Below are positions 60,944 to 64,000 of a stretch of 64,000 nucleotides of DNA, one piece after another. Both the position numbers and the translations under genes were made by a program. How positions within the stretch are numbered: position 1 is the stretch's first letter; each line of letters starts with the position of its first letter. This DNA comes from Limiplasma sp034927815 (GTDB lineage Bacteria > Bacillota > Clostridia > Christensenellales > Aristaeellaceae), in the NCBI GenBank assembly GCA_034927815.1, contig JAYFPK010000017.1:1-64000 (forward strand). The letters are read 5' to 3'. The notes under the pieces were generated by a model. It was not told the DNA's origin and ran no database searches. It saw nothing but the letters and a program-made list of their open reading frames with translations.

Positions 60944-61627
60944 TCACAGCCCGGCTGCCAGGCTTTTTTCGTGGGCCGCCACCATCCCCTCATAGGTTTG
61001 GGTGATGAGGGCCAGCAAGCGGTCGCAGTTGGCCTTGTCGATTCCCGCCGCGGCCAGCTCGTCCACCCGGATCGGATCGCCGTAGTAGCAGTGCGCCCTT
61101 TTAAAAAGCCGGGGAGGGCGGCTGATCAGCACAGGCAGCAAAGGCACCTTGGCCCGCAAGGCCAAAATGGCAACGCCGCTCTCCAAATCCTGCATCACGC
61201 CCTGCTTATGGCGGGTCCCCTCCGGGAAGATGCCCAGGGCGTGCCCCTCGTTGAGCGCCTTAAGGCAAGTGCGCACCGCCGTCATATCCATATTGTGACG
61301 GTCCACCGGGATCATATGCAGCTGCGCAAATACCCATTTGAGAAAGGGATTGGCCGCCAGCTCCTTCTTTCCCAAAAAGCGGATCTGATACCGCTTGCAT
61401 TTCCACCCCACGATGAGGGGATCCAGCATGTTGTTGTGGTTGGCAATAATCATGAACGGCGCGTCCAGTTGCGCCTTTTCCACCCCGTGATACCGGATGG
61501 GGAACACGGTGTGAAACAGCAGCCAGCTCAGGCCCCGGGCCACGCGGTACAGGAAGGAAAAGCGCTCCCTGGCGGGTTTGGCCGCCTGGAGCGGCCGCTG
61601 GCTGTTATGAGATGGGTCTTGGGTCAT
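60944..61627 (-). CDS. plsC: 1-acyl-sn-glycerol-3-phosphate acyltransferase family protein
   Basis: A 227-residue membrane-associated acyltransferase of phospholipid synthesis. The HxxxxD motif is NHNNMLDP (near 63), FPEGTR lies near 135, and a hydrophobic segment (LSWLLFHTVFPI) anchors the N-terminus. It overlaps the cmk gene by 23 bases, the common cmk-plsC-ispH order of Clostridia. Confidence 0.93.
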   Translation of the reverse strand: MTQDPSHNSQRPLQAAKPARERFSFLYRVARGLSWLLFHTVFPIRYHGVEKAQLDAPFMIIANHNNMLDPLIVGWKCKRYQIRFLGKKELAANPFLKWVFAQLHMIPVDRHNMDMTAVRTCLKALNEGHALGIFPEGTRHKQGVMQDLESGVAILALRAKVPLLPVLISRPPRLFKRAHCYYGDPIRVDELAAAGIDKANCDRLLALITQTYEGMVAAHEKSLAAGL

Positions 61628-62303
61628 CCTTTAGCCCTCCTTGCCGCCCGCGAAGCAAGCGTTCCATTTCGTCCACCACCTGGGCCTGGGTCAAGTCCGA
61701 GGAATCCAGCAGCACCGCGTCCTGGGCGGGCCGCAGGGGGTCCACCTCCCGGGTGCTGTCCTGGTGGTCCCGCCGGATCACATCCTCCAGCACCTCCTGG
61801 TAGGTCTCCGCCGCCCCCTTGGCCTGGAGCTCTTTGAAGCGGCGCTGGGCCCTCACCTGGGGCGAAGCTGTCAAAAAGACCTTCAAGGTGGCCTCCGGCA
61901 GCACCTTGGTGCCGATATCCCGGCCCTCCAGCACCATGGAGCAGGTTTGGGAAAGGGCTTGCTGCATCCGCACCATCCAGGCGCGCACCGCCGCGAATTT
62001 GGAGCAGTTGGACGCCCCCATGCTGATGTCCGGGGTCCGGATCAGCCCAGTCACGTCCTTGCCGTTGATAAGGGTACGCTGCTTCCCCTCCTGAAAGAGA
62101 ACCTCCACCCTGCAGCGGCCCGCCAGCTCCGACATGGCCTTTTCATCCCCGGTATCCAGGCCCTCCTGAATGGCTTGCCAGGCAAAGGCCCTGTACATAG
62201 CCCCGGTATCCAGGTGTGCAATGCCTAGCCGGGCGGCCAGCATGTCCGCAACCGTGCTTTTTCCCGCCCCGCTGGGGCCGTCAATGGCTATCGATATCCG
62301 CAT
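61605..62303 (-). CDS. cmk: Cytidylate kinase
   Basis: A 232-residue kinase of CMP and dCMP. It has Walker A DGPSGAGKST, then LDTGAMYRA, GRDIGTKVLPEA and the lid segment RAQRRFKELQAKG. A GAACGGAG site lies upstream of the ATG at 62303; the longer frame would start inside the intergenic region. Confidence 0.96.
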   Translation of the reverse strand: MRISIAIDGPSGAGKSTVADMLAARLGIAHLDTGAMYRAFAWQAIQEGLDTGDEKAMSELAGRCRVEVLFQEGKQRTLINGKDVTGLIRTPDISMGASNCSKFAAVRAWMVRMQQALSQTCSMVLEGRDIGTKVLPEATLKVFLTASPQVRAQRRFKELQAKGAAETYQEVLEDVIRRDHQDSTREVDPLRPAQDAVLLDSSDLTQAQVVDEMERLLRGRQGGLKDDPRPIS

Positions 62304-62338
62304 GAAACGTCTCCGTTCCTTTCCGTGATGAGGCGGCG

Positions 62339-62761
62339 TCAAATGGCCCGGTGCCCCAGGCCCACGCACACCTCATCCAAATGCCCCAGGCCGATGCTGA
62401 AAAACAGCGCCACAGCCACGTGCTCGCCAAAGCGGGCCACGCCGATCTTTCCGCCCACGCTCATGCCCAGGGCTTTGGGCGTGATCTGGTTCATGGCCTC
62501 CCGGGCCGCCCCCGCCACGCCGCCTTCCTCCAGGTGGGAATCGCCGATCACCTGCTCCCGCTTGGCCGCCACCACGGCGCGCTCCACGATGCGCACGATG
62601 CCGGGCAAAAAATCACCGCCAAAGTCAGCGGCGGCCGTGCTGATCCCTTCCAGCTGAAAGGCCTTGCGAAGGCGCTGTTCCTCCTCGCGGCTTGCGGACA
62701 TGCTCAGCTCGATGGCCGCGCGGGCTACCTCGCGGCTGCCCATCTGGACTTTCTCCTGCAT
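62339..62761 (-). CDS. HutP-family protein
   Basis: A 140-residue protein. GSREVARAAIELSMSASREEE opens it, and GGKIGVARFGEHVAVALFF with GLGHRAI closes it, as in the HutP superfamily of Clostridia. HutP itself is an RNA-binding antiterminator, but most clostridial members have no proven target. There is no histidine-degradation gene nearby. I chose the ATG at 62761 (GGAAGGGG upstream) over a GTG at 62779. Confidence 0.88.
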   Translation of the reverse strand: MQEKVQMGSREVARAAIELSMSASREEEQRLRKAFQLEGISTAAADFGGDFLPGIVRIVERAVVAAKREQVIGDSHLEEGGVAGAAREAMNQITPKALGMSVGGKIGVARFGEHVAVALFFSIGLGHLDEVCVGLGHRAI

Positions 62762-62801
62762 CCGGCATACCCCTTCCACGGTAGGCTTGGGTTGACGTGT
62801 T

Positions 62802-62830
62802 ATTATAGCATGCCTTCTTCCCTACTGCAA
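62802..62830 (-). promoter_or_regulatory. Promoter of the hutP-like gene
   Basis: On the minus strand TTGCAG (62825-62830) and TATAAT (62802-62807) are 17 bases apart, and TGC before the -10 extends it. It probably also serves cmk, plsC and ispH downstream. Confidence 0.75.
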
Positions 62831-62880
62831 AGGGTAAGGGGGATTTGGCCGGCAGAAAAATCCCGCTCCCCCAAGGCGGA

Positions 62881-62909
62881 TTGACGCCTTCTTCCAAAGC
62901 CTGTATGAT
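62881..62909 (+). promoter_or_regulatory. Promoter of the metallophosphoesterase gene
   Basis: TTGACG (62881-62886) and TATGAT (62904-62909) are 17 bases apart, 48 bases before the start codon. Confidence 0.75.
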
Positions 62910-62957
62910 AAGCGTATCCATAGCGTTTCGGCAAATATCCTCACAGGGGGAACCGCC

Positions 62958-63815
62958 ATGCAAATCGCCGTCATGAGCGATATCCACAGCAACCATGCCG
63001 CGCTCAGGGTATGCGTGGACCATGCCCTTTCCCTTGGGGCGGACCAATTCCTGTTCCTGGGGGATTATGTGAGCGATTGCGCTTACCCCGAAAAGACCCT
63101 CTCCCTCCTTCGGGAGCTTTCAGCGGGATTCCCCTGCCGCTTTATCATAGGCAACCGGGAGGAGTACATGCTGGAACATCTGGGCGGAGCGGACGACGGC
63201 TGGTTCTCCCCCTCCTCCTTCAGCGGAAACCTGCTGCATACCTACCGCCGCCTCAGCCAGGAGGACTTCGCCTTTTTCCGCGGCCTGTCCATTCAGGGGC
63301 GCTTTTCCATGGACTGCTTTCCCTCCTTTGACTACTGCCATGGCTGTATGACTTCTACCCGTACCCCTCTTGCCTTGGGCGGCGAAAACGCCAGGGCCGC
63401 CCTGAACGCCCTGGGCACGGACCTGTTGCTCTGCGGCCACTCCCATGCCCAAGGTTCTTTTTCCTATGGCGGAAAAAAGCTGGTGAACCCCGGCTCCGTA
63501 GGGATTCCCCACGGCCACGGGGGAAAGGCGCAGTTTGCCATGCTGCACAGCGACGGCGGGCCCTGGGAGGAAAGCTTTTTTCAACTGGAGTATCCCCGGC
63601 GGCAGACGGTGCGGGCCCTTCATGAAAGCGGCCTCTTTCAGGACGCCCTCGTATGGGCCCGGCTCACGGAGTACGCGCTGCTCACCGGGGACGACCGGAC
63701 GATGCAATGCCTGGAAGGGGCGCTGGACCTTTGCCAGCGCACCCAAGGACACCGGGAGCTCTCCCGCATACCCGAGGATTGCTGGGAGAAGGCAGCCCGG
63801 CAAATGGGGCTTTGA
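62958..63815 (+). CDS. Metallophosphoesterase (YfcE/calcineurin-like)
   Basis: A 285-residue phosphoesterase. MSDIHSNHAALRV opens the metal site, then FLGDYVSDC, IGNREEYML and LLCGHSHAQGSF supply the remaining ligands, and NPGSVGIP closes the fold. The C-terminal 85 residues are an extra helical part beyond the usual YfcE-type core. The substrate is unknown. CAGGGGG precedes the ATG. Confidence 0.92.
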   Translation: MQIAVMSDIHSNHAALRVCVDHALSLGADQFLFLGDYVSDCAYPEKTLSLLRELSAGFPCRFIIGNREEYMLEHLGGADDGWFSPSSFSGNLLHTYRRLSQEDFAFFRGLSIQGRFSMDCFPSFDYCHGCMTSTRTPLALGGENARAALNALGTDLLLCGHSHAQGSFSYGGKKLVNPGSVGIPHGHGGKAQFAMLHSDGGPWEESFFQLEYPRRQTVRALHESGLFQDALVWARLTEYALLTGDDRTMQCLEGALDLCQRTQGHRELSRIPEDCWEKAARQMGL

Positions 63816-63821
63816 GATATC

Positions 63822-63854
63822 AAAAAGAGCCTTCGCCAAATTCGCCGAAAGCCC
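63822..63854 (-). terminator. Terminator-like hairpin reading left at the window edge
   Basis: On the minus strand GGGCTTTCGGC can pair with GGCGAAGGCTC (with G-U pairs) and is followed by TTTTT. The transcript it would end starts beyond 63855. No gene is identified at 63855-64000; the open minus-strand frame there is not convincing. Confidence 0.5.
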
Positions 63855-64000
63855 TTCGTTGAGTCCCAAAGTGCCGCTGTATCCGTTTTTTCACCCGCTA
63901 TGTTAAGCAGGCTGGTGTTCTGTCGACACCTCTTTGCCTTCCCCTGGCGTACCAAGTACGGGGGCATGGCATCAAGCGCCGAACGCGAACTCCATTTTGT

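Noticed and set aside
63638..63967. 109-residue minus-strand frame at the right edge
   Set aside because: It overlaps the metallophosphoesterase 3' end and crosses the hairpin; it resembles spacer DNA translated by chance.

Overview
The window looks like the chromosome of a spore-forming, anaerobic, GC-rich (roughly 60 % by eye) member of the Clostridia, probably an uncultured gut or rumen lineage. The evidence is a spoIIR gene, an IspH-ribosomal protein S1 fusion, a HutP-family protein, YugP, a diiron A-type flavoprotein, biotin-dependent decarboxylase subunits, several ABC sugar importers and a bacterial microcompartment (BMC) locus. No species is assigned.

Layout. 1-230: promoter and leader of an rRNA-type transcription unit running left out of the window. 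583-3214: HD protein, FprA flavoprotein and a membrane methyltransferase. 3289-13469: a leftward alpha-glucoside operon (LacI regulator, GH31, GH65, MalF/MalG-type permeases, binding protein, six-hairpin glycosidase) with a consensus promoter and LacI-type operators. 13728-16287: secreted C69 dipeptidase and a membrane protein. 16703-28693: a second catabolic locus with three related FAD oxidoreductases, a sugar importer, overlapping LacI and AraC regulators, a Gfo/Idh/MocA dehydrogenase and a zinc alcohol dehydrogenase; its substrate is unknown. 29095-35126: acetyltransferase, TraB protein, DinG-like helicase, YugP, flavin reductase and SpoIIR. 35197-38916: oxaloacetate/methylmalonyl-CoA decarboxylase-type alpha, biotin-carrier, gamma and carboxyltransferase subunits. 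39117-39863: purC.

40034-58385 is the most interesting part. A leftward ribose-type ABC importer (binding protein, RbsA, RbsC) diverges from a rightward BMC operon. The operon encodes a class II aldolase with a C-terminal encapsulation helix, a CoA-disulfide-reductase-like flavoprotein, a two-subunit CoA-transferase-like protein lacking the usual catalytic Glu, MtnK- and MtnA-type enzymes, PduL, a CoA-acylating aldehyde dehydrogenase, PduS, PduT, two BMC-H shell proteins, a FucU-type mutarotase, a LacI regulator and four BMC-P proteins. There is no B12-dependent or glycyl-radical signature enzyme. The simplest reading is a compartment for 5-deoxyribose (or 5-methylthioribose): import, mutarotation, C1 phosphorylation by the MtnK-like kinase, isomerisation by the MtnA-like enzyme, then aldol cleavage inside the shell to DHAP plus acetaldehyde (or methylthioacetaldehyde). 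The aldehyde would go to acyl-CoA and acyl-phosphate, with NADH reoxidised by PduS/PduT. This is the DrdK/DrdI/DrdA or DHAP-shunt chemistry placed in a microcompartment.

58703-63815: housekeeping genes (IspH-S1, PlsC, Cmk, HutP-family) and a metallophosphoesterase. A terminator-like hairpin near the right edge points to leftward transcription entering from beyond the window. I saw no tRNA, rRNA gene body, CRISPR array, insertion sequence or phage gene.
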